Source: Vibrio sinaloensis
GTDB lineage: Bacteria > Pseudomonadota > Gammaproteobacteria > Enterobacterales > Vibrionaceae
Assembly (NCBI RefSeq): GCF_023195835.1
Contig: NZ_CP096200.1
Coordinates: 1,054,001 to 1,118,000, forward strand
DNA length: 64,000 nt
Direction of reading: 5' to 3'
Shown: in pieces, positions 16,705 to 25,574 of the stretch
How the letters are laid out: the number at the start of each line of letters is the position of its first letter
Numbering within the stretch: position 1 is the stretch's first letter
Notes under the pieces: model-generated
The model's database searches: none
Told to the model about the DNA's origin: nothing
Seen by the model: only the letters and a program-made list of their open reading frames with translations
Program-made: the position numbers and the translations under genes

Positions 16705-19700
16705 ATGGAACAGACTAAACAGACAGGCTTAATTGCCTATTTTGCCAACAACCCGGTCGCGGCCAACTTGTTGATGGTATTTGTGCTGATAGTGGGCACG
16801 GTGAGTTTCTTCTTTATTCAGCGCCAGATGTTTCCCAATATTGAAGTGAACTACATCAATGTGAGTGCTCAGTATCCGGGCGCTTCTCCACAAGAGGTGG
16901 AAGAGAGCATCCTGATCAAGCTTGAAGAGTCGCTCAAGGATGTGACGGGGATTAAACAGGCGATTTCTAGCGCTTATCGTGGCAGTGGCAACATCGAGCT
17001 TGAGATTGATGTGGATGAAGACATTGACGATGTGCTGGTCAAGGTAAAGCAGAAGATTGATTCCGTCTCCAATCTACCTGCGGGTATGGAACCGATTCAA
17101 GTTTATCAGTATGAATTTCGGCAAGATGTTATCGAAATGGCGCTGGTGGGCGATCGGGATCTACTGGAACTCAAGCCGATTGCCAAGCAGATTGAAAACG
17201 AGTTGCTGCAACTGGGCAACGTCGCGTTAGTCGATTTGGGCGCGCCTGACTACGAGATTGCGATTGAGGTTGAGCCTCGAATGCTACAAAAATACAGCTT
17301 AACGCTTAATGATGTGGTCAACGCCATTCAGCGTTATTCCGCTAACTATTCAGCAGGAGAGGTGAGAACCAACGCCGGCATGATCTCGGTGCGGATCGAA
17401 AACCAATATTACCGCGGCGAAGAGTTTCGCGACATCCCGGTTAAAATCGGGGCCAATGGCGGCAAAGTGCTTCTCCAAGACATTGCGACCATCAAAGACG
17501 GATTTACCGAAGAAGATCGTTACTTTAAGTATTCAGGGCAAAATGCCATCTATCTATCGGTGAAGGCGACCAAAGATCAAAACATGGTCGCGGTGGCCGA
17601 GTCGGTCAAAGCCTACATTGCGCAGAAAAACCAGGCGCTGCCGAGCGATCTGCAAATTAAAACCTTGGTCGACATGACCTACTATCTCAACGCTCGTCTC
17701 GACATGATGTTGAAGAACTTACTGCAAGGTGCGGTGTTAGTGGCGCTGATGCTAAGTTTGTTCTTACGAGTTAAGTTGGCGATGTGGGTGATGATCGGGC
17801 TACCGGTCTGTTTCCTTGGTGCCGTGATGCTGATGCCTGCGATTGGCGTGAGTATCAATATCGTCTCGCTGTTTGCGTTTATCATGGTGCTGGGCATCGT
17901 GGTGGATGATGCGATCGTCATCGGTGAGAGTGCCTACAGTGAGATAGAGAAAAAAGGTGGCGGGGTTGAAAACGTGGTGCGTGGCGTGAAACGAGTAGCA
18001 ACGCCAGCCACCTTTGGGGTATTGACTACCATGGCGGTATTCGCGCCATTTTTGATGTCAAAAGGGATAGAGCGTGCCTTTTTCTTTGGTATTGCCTCTA
18101 TCGTTATTCTTTGTCTGCTGTTTAGTTTGATTGAATCTAAATTGATTCTTCCGGCGCACCTTGCGCACTCTAAGTTTGACCCGATCAAGCAGGGCAGTTG
18201 GCGCGAACGTTTCAATACACGCTTCTTCCGCTTTATCAATGGCCCTTACAAGCGCTTTATCGAGTGGTGTACCCATTGGCGTTGGAGTGTGCTGGCCGGT
18301 TTCGTGGCGCTTTTGACCATTAGCGTGTCGTTGGTGTTGGCCAACTACGTACGTATTGTGCCATCGCCCAAAGTGCCGCATGACTTTCCGAACATTAAAC
18401 TAGTGATGAATGACAATATCTCAAGCCAGCAGACCATTGAAGCGCTGAAGCTTATCGAATCAACCGTGCTTGAGGTCGACCAGGAGATCGAGCAACAGAC
18501 CGGGCAAAAGATGGTACGCGACATTCTGACCTTCAGCCAAGGACGCAAAGAGGGCTCGTTGGTGATTCCGCTGGTTGACGAAGAGTTGCGTCCGTTTGAC
18601 ACTTTTGAACTGGCGAGACGCTGGCGTGAACGTATTCCGACCATTCCCGGGATGAAGACATTTACTGTCTCGGACAACGTCAACGATGACGGCAAAGGCG
18701 ATGAGTTTGGTTTCTTGCTTTATGGCTCAGACATCGACTCGCTCAATAGTGCTGGTAGAGCGCTCATCGTCGCATTGCAACAGCAGCGAGGGTTGTTCGA
18801 TATCTCTTCCTCGATTGACTCAGGTAGCCAAGAGGTACAGCTCTCGCTGGCGCCAGTTGCCTATAACCTAGGGCTAGACCTGTTTGATATTGCCACTCAA
18901 GTGGGCGGCAGTTTCTATGGTGGCGAGGCGGAGCGGGTGCTGCGTGACGGTGAAGAAGTTAAAGTCATGGTGCGCTATCCAAAGCTGACCCGTGAAGCCT
19001 TCTCTTCGCTGCGTTACGCAGTGATCACAACCCCGGAGGGCAAGAAAGTGATGCTCGGCGACGTGGTTGAGATTGACCAAAAACCGGGTGTGAGCAGTAT
19101 TCGCCGTGAGCAGGGGTATCGCAGCGTTTATGTTTACGGCTCGATTGATGAAGAGCTGGTGGAGCCGAATGCCATTGTCGAGCGTGTTTCCGACGAAATC
19201 ATTCCCGATATTTTGGCGGATTATCCGGGTGTGAAGAGCGAGTTGGGCGGCACGATTGAAGAGCAGCAAGCTCAGCAAAATGAGCAGATCATCTTCTTTG
19301 TCGCTGGTATGATCTTGGTGTATATCCTGTTGGCGGTGCCACTAAAAAGCTATACGCAGCCACTGATTATTATGTCGGTGATCCCGTTTAGTTTGACAGG
19401 GGCGATATGGGGACACTATTGGTTTGGACTCGACCTGAGCATGATGTCGACCTTTGGTCTGATAGCGGCCGCTGGTGTGGTGGTTAATGACTCACTGGTG
19501 ATGACTGATTACGTCAATCAAGTTCGGCGCGAAGGGGTAGGCATTAAACAGGCGGTGATTGAGGCGGGTTGTGCCCGCTTCAGAGCGATCACCTTAACAT
19601 CGATTACCACGTTTGTTGGGGTGTTGCCAATTATGTTTGAAACCAGCTTGCAGGCACGTTTTGTGATTCCAATGGCAGTGGCTTTGGGCTTTGCGGTCTT

Positions 19701-19830
19701 GTTTGCGACCTTGCTTACCTTGGTCTTAGTGCCGTGTTTGTACCTTATTCTTGAGGATATCAAGGCGCTATTTGGCAAGCTTAAGCATTGGCTGCCAAGG
19801 CGCAATAGCACAGCGCACTCTTCTGTATAA
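16705..19830 (+). CDS. RND multidrug efflux pump, pair 1
   Basis: This is a 1041-aa inner-membrane proton-driven pump of the AcrB/HAE1 superfamily, the usual length for the family. The N-terminal TM1 is followed by the periplasmic opening 'SAQYPGASPQEVEESI'; in TM4 'VLGIVVDDAIVIGES' carries the adjacent aspartates used in proton relay; 'ALGFAVLFATLLTLVLVPCLYLI' is the last helix. Two periplasmic porter loops lie at about residues 35-330 and 555-860. The substrate is not readable. It is translationally close to its adaptor and ends at a strong terminator shared by position with the convergent RND pair 2. Confidence 0.94.
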   Translation: MEQTKQTGLIAYFANNPVAANLLMVFVLIVGTVSFFFIQRQMFPNIEVNYINVSAQYPGASPQEVEESILIKLEESLKDVTGIKQAISSAYRGSGNIELEIDVDEDIDDVLVKVKQKIDSVSNLPAGMEPIQVYQYEFRQDVIEMALVGDRDLLELKPIAKQIENELLQLGNVALVDLGAPDYEIAIEVEPRMLQKYSLTLNDVVNAIQRYSANYSAGEVRTNAGMISVRIENQYYRGEEFRDIPVKIGANGGKVLLQDIATIKDGFTEEDRYFKYSGQNAIYLSVKATKDQNMVAVAESVKAYIAQKNQALPSDLQIKTLVDMTYYLNARLDMMLKNLLQGAVLVALMLSLFLRVKLAMWVMIGLPVCFLGAVMLMPAIGVSINIVSLFAFIMVLGIVVDDAIVIGESAYSEIEKKGGGVENVVRGVKRVATPATFGVLTTMAVFAPFLMSKGIERAFFFGIASIVILCLLFSLIESKLILPAHLAHSKFDPIKQGSWRERFNTRFFRFINGPYKRFIEWCTHWRWSVLAGFVALLTISVSLVLANYVRIVPSPKVPHDFPNIKLVMNDNISSQQTIEALKLIESTVLEVDQEIEQQTGQKMVRDILTFSQGRKEGSLVIPLVDEELRPFDTFELARRWRERIPTIPGMKTFTVSDNVNDDGKGDEFGFLLYGSDIDSLNSAGRALIVALQQQRGLFDISSSIDSGSQEVQLSLAPVAYNLGLDLFDIATQVGGSFYGGEAERVLRDGEEVKVMVRYPKLTREAFSSLRYAVITTPEGKKVMLGDVVEIDQKPGVSSIRREQGYRSVYVYGSIDEELVEPNAIVERVSDEIIPDILADYPGVKSELGGTIEEQQAQQNEQIIFFVAGMILVYILLAVPLKSYTQPLIIMSVIPFSLTGAIWGHYWFGLDLSMMSTFGLIAAAGVVVNDSLVMTDYVNQVRREGVGIKQAVIEAGCARFRAITLTSITTFVGVLPIMFETSLQARFVIPMAVALGFAVLFATLLTLVLVPCLYLILEDIKALFGKLKHWLPRRNSTAHSSV

Positions 19831-19835
19831 ATGGC

Positions 19836-19862
19836 AAAGCGGGCGTCAAGCCCGCTTTTTTT
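19836..19862 (+). terminator. Terminator between convergent RND operons
   Basis: AAAGCGGGC (19836-19844), loop GTCAA, GCCCGCTTT (19850-19858), then T's. The A-run on the 5' side makes it work in both directions. Confidence 0.9.
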
Positions 19863-19883
19863 GTGAGTGTAGCCGAGTCGCGG

Positions 19884-22800
19884 CTATATTTGTTGGTGTT
19901 TGCGCACTAGCCCAAAATCAGCCAACACCGCGTAGGCTGCAGGGATCATAAACAGTACCAGCAAGGTTGAGGCGAAAATGCCAAACACGATAGAAATCAC
20001 CAATGGCTGAATGACTTGAGCTTGTAGACTGGTCTCTGTAAGCAGTGGCAACAAGCCTGCGGCGGTGGTCATCGAGGTGAGGAATACCGCTCTAAAGCGC
20101 TCGCGGCTGGCTTTCACCACAGAGTCATGCACGCTATCGCCCTCATCAACGTGGTGACGTATGTATTGCACCAACAATATCGAGTCGTTGACCACGATCC
20201 CTGCCAATGAGACAAAGCCCATCATACTTGGCATGCTGAGCGAGTGCCCAAGCAGAATATGCCCCCACACAACACCGATAAAGGCGAGCGGAATGGCAAG
20301 CATCACCACAAAAGGTTCCAAATAGCTGCGGAACTGATAGCTTAAGATCGCAAACACACCAAATAGCCCGAGCAGAAATCCTTTACCCATCGAAGCACCT
20401 GTCTCTGCGGTATCTTTCGCTTCGCCCTCAAAATCAAAGCGTAAACCTGGATACTTGGCCATCAGCTTTGGCGCTTCTTGGTTTTGAAACTGGGCAATGA
20501 TAGCGGTGGAATTGGCTTTGGTATTGTCGATATCGCCAAACACACTGATGGTACGTAAGCCGTCGATGCGTTGAATACGCACGTAGTTTCGTTGAAAGTC
20601 GAGGGTCGCGATGGTGGCCAGTGGCAGTTGACTGCCATCGGGCAGGATAATCGGAAAGTTTGCCAACTGCTGTAAGTCACCCGCTTGCACTTTGTTAAGG
20701 CGCACTTCAATCGAAATATTCTCAACCCCCACTTGGATTTCGTCTGCAGTTTGACCGAAAAATGCCGCGCGAAGTTGATTCGCTATCAACTGACCATTCA
20801 CCCCGTAACTCTCGGCGCCGGGGCGAAGTTTTACCAACACTTCTTCCTTACCCATGCGCATATCATCGAGCACGCCGTGCACCCCATCAAACTCATTGAG
20901 ATATTGCTGAATGTCAATGGAAGCGGCTTTTAAGGCGTCCAGATCGTCATGTTTGGCTCGAATCTCTATCGCTCGGCCACCAGGGCCCATGGTCGGCTGC
21001 TTAAAGACCAAAGATATCGGGTCTGCCAGCTCACCGACGTCCTCACGCCAAGCGGCGATAAACTCATCGATGATGGTGTTTCGACTCTCAGCGCCAAGCA
21101 GGTCAAGGCGAACCGTGGCGATATGAGGGCCAGATTCATTGGCATCCGCATTGGCATTAAACTGACTGGTCACATGCTCAATCAGCGGCGTGCCGTTTTC
21201 GAACTGCTGTGTCCGCTCTGCGCCAAGCTTGTGCGCTGAAGCGACGATGTGATCCACCACGGCTTCGGTTTGGGAAAGCGACGAACCTGGCGGCAAAATA
21301 ATCCGCGCTTCGGCAATGTCGCCATCTAACTCTGGGAAGGGCTGAAACTTAAGCAGTCCCCCAGCAATAGTGGCAATTGAGATGAGCAGTAAGGCCAAAA
21401 CGCTACCCAAAAACGCGTAGCGATACGCCACCACTCGCTCGACGCCGTTGACCAGGCGAGTGTTACGAAAATGCTCGAAGCGAGTAAGTAGGGCTTGCTT
21501 AAATTTGGCACTTGGTTTGTCGCGCTTTTCTTTGTGCAGTGAATGGGATAGATGGTTAGGTAGAATCAGAAAGGCTTCGACTAGGCTTAGCGTCAGCACT
21601 AAGATCAATACCTGAGGGACGGCTTTAAGTACTGCTCCCATTTCACCTTGCAAGAACAGCAAGCTACCAAAAATACACACGGTAGTGAGGAAAGAGGAAA
21701 TTACCCCGGGCAGAACTTTCTTGACCCCTTTAATCACTGCATTATCGATATCCTCTCCCCGGTCGAGATGGGCGGCGATCGACTCTGCGATTACAATGGC
21801 ATCGTCCATCATAATCCCAATCGCCATCAGCAAGCCGACGAGGGACATGATGTTAATGGATAGGCCCAGTTGCGCCATCAAAAATAGGCCACCTAGGAAG
21901 GCAACGGGTAGTCCCGCCGCCACCCAAAATGAGTAGCGCAGCGTGAAGAATAACCACATGGTGGCAAATACCAATACGATACCTTGCCAGCCGTTGCGCA
22001 CCATCATTGTCAGGCGGTCCCAAAGTACTGACGACAGGTCGTTGGTTAGCTCAAGTTTCACGCCGGCAGGAGCAATCGCTTGCTGGTCGGTAACGAATTG
22101 AGCCACGCGATCCTTGATTCTCAGTGCATCATCTTCTTTGTTTTTGCTTACTTTAAGCAGTGCGGACGGGTGGCCATCAAACAGGACTTTCTGTTCGTCT
22201 AACTCAAATCGGTCGGTGATGGTGGCGATGTCTTTTAGACGAATCAACGACCCATTGGCACCCGAGGCAACCACGATGCTCTCCAGTTGCTGCGGTGTGG
22301 TGCGGCGCTCATCGAAACGAATCAGAAAGTTTTTATCTGGCGTTTCCACATTACCACTAGGCAGTTTGATGTTTTGTCGTCCAATTTGATCAGCGATATC
22401 AACCACACTTAATCCAAGTTGGCGAATCGCTTGAGTATCGAGCTCAACGCGATATTGGTGGTCGGAAAAGCCCGCCACATCCACCAAAGAGACATCATAA
22501 TCAAGCTTTAACGTACGCTTAAGTTGTTCTGCGTAGGCTTTTAGCTCGGGCCAAGAGGTGTCGGCGGTAATGGCAACATCAACGACAGGTTCATTCCAAT
22601 CCAACTCTTGAACCACGGGAGACTCAATTTGTTGAGGAAAGTCATTGATTGAATTGATCTGCGTTTGAACGTCGACCAACATACGACCAATATCGGCTTT
22701 TTCATTCAGCTTTAGGATCAGGCGAGCCGAGCCTTCGATCGCTTCACATTGGGTTTCTTCTATGTTGGCCAACCCATCAACGGCATCTTCCATGCGTACA

Positions 22801-22985
22801 CATAAACTCTCCTCAACTTCTTGCGGTGATGCGCCAGGATAGACGACGCCTGCCATGATGTACGGAGGGTCAAACTCAGGAAAAGTTTCGCGTTTGATAT
22901 TAGGCAGTGAAGTGATCCCCAATAGCAGCAGAGTCAGCATCAATAAGTTGGCGGCGGTGGGATGCTTGGCGAAAAATCGAATCAT
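19884..22985 (-). CDS. RND multidrug efflux pump, pair 2
   Basis: This is a 1033-aa RND pump of the same superfamily as pair 1 but clearly a different subgroup. 'RFFAKHPTAANLLMLTLLLLG' is TM1; 'VYPGASPQEVEESLCVRME' opens the porter domain; 'LMAIGIMMDDAIVIAESIA' is TM4 with both aspartates. The start codon overlaps the adaptor's stop by one base (TAATG), implying translational coupling. It is third in the tetR-adaptor-pump operon. 'SLAGIVVNDSILLVQYI' is the TM10 counterpart. The substrate is unknown. Confidence 0.94.
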   Translation of the reverse strand: MIRFFAKHPTAANLLMLTLLLLGITSLPNIKRETFPEFDPPYIMAGVVYPGASPQEVEESLCVRMEDAVDGLANIEETQCEAIEGSARLILKLNEKADIGRMLVDVQTQINSINDFPQQIESPVVQELDWNEPVVDVAITADTSWPELKAYAEQLKRTLKLDYDVSLVDVAGFSDHQYRVELDTQAIRQLGLSVVDIADQIGRQNIKLPSGNVETPDKNFLIRFDERRTTPQQLESIVVASGANGSLIRLKDIATITDRFELDEQKVLFDGHPSALLKVSKNKEDDALRIKDRVAQFVTDQQAIAPAGVKLELTNDLSSVLWDRLTMMVRNGWQGIVLVFATMWLFFTLRYSFWVAAGLPVAFLGGLFLMAQLGLSINIMSLVGLLMAIGIMMDDAIVIAESIAAHLDRGEDIDNAVIKGVKKVLPGVISSFLTTVCIFGSLLFLQGEMGAVLKAVPQVLILVLTLSLVEAFLILPNHLSHSLHKEKRDKPSAKFKQALLTRFEHFRNTRLVNGVERVVAYRYAFLGSVLALLLISIATIAGGLLKFQPFPELDGDIAEARIILPPGSSLSQTEAVVDHIVASAHKLGAERTQQFENGTPLIEHVTSQFNANADANESGPHIATVRLDLLGAESRNTIIDEFIAAWREDVGELADPISLVFKQPTMGPGGRAIEIRAKHDDLDALKAASIDIQQYLNEFDGVHGVLDDMRMGKEEVLVKLRPGAESYGVNGQLIANQLRAAFFGQTADEIQVGVENISIEVRLNKVQAGDLQQLANFPIILPDGSQLPLATIATLDFQRNYVRIQRIDGLRTISVFGDIDNTKANSTAIIAQFQNQEAPKLMAKYPGLRFDFEGEAKDTAETGASMGKGFLLGLFGVFAILSYQFRSYLEPFVVMLAIPLAFIGVVWGHILLGHSLSMPSMMGFVSLAGIVVNDSILLVQYIRHHVDEGDSVHDSVVKASRERFRAVFLTSMTTAAGLLPLLTETSLQAQVIQPLVISIVFGIFASTLLVLFMIPAAYAVLADFGLVRKHQQI

Positions 22986-24298
22986 TACAATGACTCCTGT
23001 GCAGTACGCTCAGACTGTTTAAGCGACATACCTTCGATAGCAGGCAGCAAGTCGTTGAGGATCAAGCGTTGACCTTGTTCAAATTCGCCGTCGATGACCA
23101 CTTGATTATCACGACGATACAAAACCTGTACTGGCTTTATTGCTAAGGTGTTGTCTTCGGTCATCAGATAAATTTTGTCACCGTGTAGAGCGCGCTCAGG
23201 GATCACCCAGCTAGGGTTGGATTGTCCTTCAATGACTGCTCGCACAAACATGCCATTGACCAATGGAGGCGCGTCAGCCGGGTTGAGTTGACGATAGTCT
23301 TGCTCTATTTCCAGAATCACCCCAGCCGTCGCTTGGCTCGGGTCGACTGTTTCACTGATGCGGCTCACTTTTGCTGGCCAACTTGCTTGAAGGTTGCCAC
23401 TGCTCAGCTCAATGCTCGCATCGATAAAGGTCATATTCGGTTGAGGGATTCCGGATTCATCGCGATGAATTTCGCCAATACTTGAAGCTAGAGTCTGCAT
23501 GTCATGTATGGATAGCTGCGCTTCGACCTCCATCATATTGATGCCGTGGGCGGTGACCATGGTTTGCTGCAGGTTGACCACTTGATCCTGCTCGATATCG
23601 ACATGAGCGATGCGCAAATCATAGGGCAGTGTGATAATGGTTTTATTCAGCGAGCGCTCTGCTTCACTGACTTTGGAAGCATTGACTTTAACCAGTGCTT
23701 CGGCGACGCGCTTCTCATCCGGGATTAGGGCGATCTGGTTTTCAATGTCCTGCACCAGCTTGCGTTGCGACAGGGCGCTTTGCTGCTGCTGGTCAACATC
23801 TGATTGAGAGGTTAAGCCTTTTTTTCGCAGGTTGGTTTTGCGTTCTAGCTCTTTATTGGCGATCTCCAAACGGCTGCGTTCAATACTCAATGTCTGTTTT
23901 AGGTTGGCTTGTTCTTGAAACAGCTTAGCCAAAGAGGTTTGAGCCGACTTGTAATCTGCCTGGGCTTGCACCAGTTTGAGTTCATAGTCGAGCGGGTCGA
24001 TGCGCAGGATCTCAGTTCCCGCTTTAAGCATTTGGCCTTTTTCCAGTTTTGGGTGGCGATAAACCACCTTGCCTGTCACTTCAGCAATCGCTTCCCACTC
24101 AACTTTTGGTGTGATTTTGCCAAATCCGATCGCGACAGGTGCGATGGCGCGCAGTTCAAGGGGCATGGTATCCACCAAACGGGCGCGGTCTCCCGCAGGT
24201 TTGACGGGCAGATCGGGTTTGAGTTTAACCGCCATCACCAGTACCAATACCCCAACGGCGAGCGCTGGGAAAAATAGCAGTTTTCTATTGATTTTCAT
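22985..24298 (-). CDS. RND efflux periplasmic adaptor, pair 2
   Basis: This is a 437-aa membrane-fusion protein. It has an N-terminal anchor (about 6-25), the barrel-sandwich start 'WEAIAEVTGKVVYRHPKLEKGQ', a long helical hairpin at about 115-215, and then the second lipoyl half 'TIITLPYDLRIAHVDIEQDQVV'. It overlaps the upstream tetR stop by 4 bp and the pump start by 1 bp, so all three genes are translationally coupled. Length is at the long end for the family because of the extended hairpin. Confidence 0.93.
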   Translation of the reverse strand: MKINRKLLFFPALAVGVLVLVMAVKLKPDLPVKPAGDRARLVDTMPLELRAIAPVAIGFGKITPKVEWEAIAEVTGKVVYRHPKLEKGQMLKAGTEILRIDPLDYELKLVQAQADYKSAQTSLAKLFQEQANLKQTLSIERSRLEIANKELERKTNLRKKGLTSQSDVDQQQQSALSQRKLVQDIENQIALIPDEKRVAEALVKVNASKVSEAERSLNKTIITLPYDLRIAHVDIEQDQVVNLQQTMVTAHGINMMEVEAQLSIHDMQTLASSIGEIHRDESGIPQPNMTFIDASIELSSGNLQASWPAKVSRISETVDPSQATAGVILEIEQDYRQLNPADAPPLVNGMFVRAVIEGQSNPSWVIPERALHGDKIYLMTEDNTLAIKPVQVLYRRDNQVVIDGEFEQGQRLILNDLLPAIEGMSLKQSERTAQESL

Positions 24299-24954
24299 TG
24301 TGATGCGTCCTGATTGTCGTGAGTTTGAAGAAATCCATGCTTCATCAAATTAATATTGTGTTCGAGAAGTTGGGTTAAAAAGCGCTCATTGAGTTCGATG
24401 CCGTGGATGGCGAGCAGCGCGGGTGGCGCAATGAATGGAAAAACCATCAAGCTGATGTATGACACTCGGCAAAGGCTTGGGTCCGCATCAGCGCGTAAAA
24501 TGCCGCTGCTGACCAATCGCTCAAACATCACATGTTGCATCGGCTGAGTGATGTCGACAAAGACCTTTTCAAGCAATTTCCTTTGGGTTTCAGAGGGGTT
24601 CATATGCATCACTTGCGCGACCAAACGCGGAAACTGCGGCACCTTAATCATCTCGCGGTAGTAGGTTTTCATTAGCTCGATAAAGTTCTGCTGCGAGCTC
24701 TCTTTGAGCAGGATTTGCATCTGACGCTTCATCGGCGCCAGCGTTTCGCGGAGCATGGTTTCGAACAAGCCCTCTTTAGAGCCAAAGTAGTAACGAATCA
24801 TCGCGGCATTGACGCCTGCACGTGTGGCGACCAGCCGAGTCGACACCTTGTCATAGGGCATCACAGTAAACAGCTCTCTGGCGTGATGAATCAGTTGCTC
24901 GCGCACATCGATGGTCGCGCTGGGGCGTCCCGCCTTACGGTTAGATGGTGTCAC
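24295..24954 (-). CDS. TetR family repressor of RND pair 2
   Basis: This is a 219-aa regulator with an N-terminal helix-turn-helix 'VSTRLVATRAGVNAAMIRYYFGSKEGLFETML' at about residues 38-70 and an all-helical ligand-binding C-terminus. It is the first gene of the operon with its own adaptor and pump, the arrangement of a self-regulated efflux system such as AcrR-type control. The ligand is unknown. The palindrome just upstream is its likely operator. Confidence 0.93.
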   Translation of the reverse strand: MTPSNRKAGRPSATIDVREQLIHHARELFTVMPYDKVSTRLVATRAGVNAAMIRYYFGSKEGLFETMLRETLAPMKRQMQILLKESSQQNFIELMKTYYREMIKVPQFPRLVAQVMHMNPSETQRKLLEKVFVDITQPMQHVMFERLVSSGILRADADPSLCRVSYISLMVFPFIAPPALLAIHGIELNERFLTQLLEHNINLMKHGFLQTHDNQDASQ

Positions 24955-24969
24955 ACGGCCTCCTCAAAA

Positions 24970-24989
24970 AATTAATCGGATGATTAATT
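24970..24989. promoter_or_regulatory. Palindromic TetR operator, RND operon 2
   Basis: AATTAATC-GGAT-GATTAATT is a perfect 8+8 dyad sitting 15 bp upstream of the tetR start. A related but imperfect copy, TTAATC(N6)ATAATTAATT, lies at about 25037-25058. Spacing and location fit an autorepressor site. Confidence 0.65.
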
Positions 24990-25087
24990 ATAGTGGGCTG
25001 CCTCATAGCGCGATATGACAATAATTAACCGATATTTAATCAAGTGGATAATTAATTGGTGCGATGTCACAAATCTCTGTTTTGAAG

Positions 25088-25112
25088 CGTAAAGAGGCGC
25101 GAATCGCGCCTC
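25088..25112 (-). terminator. Hairpin after the EF-hand gene
   Basis: GAGGCGCG/CGCGCCTC (25094-25112, loop AAT) lies just downstream of the EF-hand gene on the minus strand, followed by a short TTTACG; probably a terminator though the T-run is short. Confidence 0.6.
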
Positions 25113-25122
25113 ATCAGTTGGA

Positions 25123-25452
25123 TTAGGAATTTGAACGTCTCATCATGCCGCGATGAGACTGAAATTCTTGCTCGTCAATGAGTTGATCTTGGTTAGTGTC
25201 GATGCGCTCAAACATCAATTCACTTTGGTTACTGTTTTTCATCAATCGACCTTCGGCTTGGCGTGCTTGCTTTTTCGCTTGCTGAAAGTCAGCGAACTCT
25301 TGCTGAGTGATCACGCCGTCTTGATTTAGGTCGATATCGGAAAAGAGGGGGGGTTGTTGCATGCTCATCGGTCCGTTTCCTTTTGCGAGTAGGGCAAAAG
25401 GTAACGAAAACACAACCAGAGTGAGCATCGCTGAGACGATATAACGGTTCAT
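25123..25452 (-). CDS. Secreted EF-hand protein
   Basis: This is a 109-aa protein. The start at 25452 follows GGAGG at ideal spacing; a longer frame to 25479 is not needed. A Sec signal peptide (about 1-24) is followed by two EF-hand calcium loops, 'DLNQDGVITQQEF' and 'DTNQDQLIDEQEF', each with Asp at positions 1, 3 and 5 and Glu at 12. A linker rich in Lys/Gln/Ala joins them. It is likely a periplasmic calcium binder; the partner is unknown. It is monocistronic. Confidence 0.9.
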   Translation of the reverse strand: MNRYIVSAMLTLVVFSLPFALLAKGNGPMSMQQPPLFSDIDLNQDGVITQQEFADFQQAKKQARQAEGRLMKNSNQSELMFERIDTNQDQLIDEQEFQSHRGMMRRSNS

Positions 25453-25574
25453 GGCATCCTCCGATGACTTGGGGCTCACTATAATTATACAACCCAGTAA
25501 CCATGATAAATGTAAGGTTATGTAAAGATGCAGAGAAGAGCCAGTCGACTCTCACTGCTAAGACAAAAATGTCC

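Noticed and set aside
18874..19278. 134-aa frame antisense to the RND pump 1 gene
   Set aside because: It lies wholly within a well-supported pump gene and has no family pattern or ribosome site.
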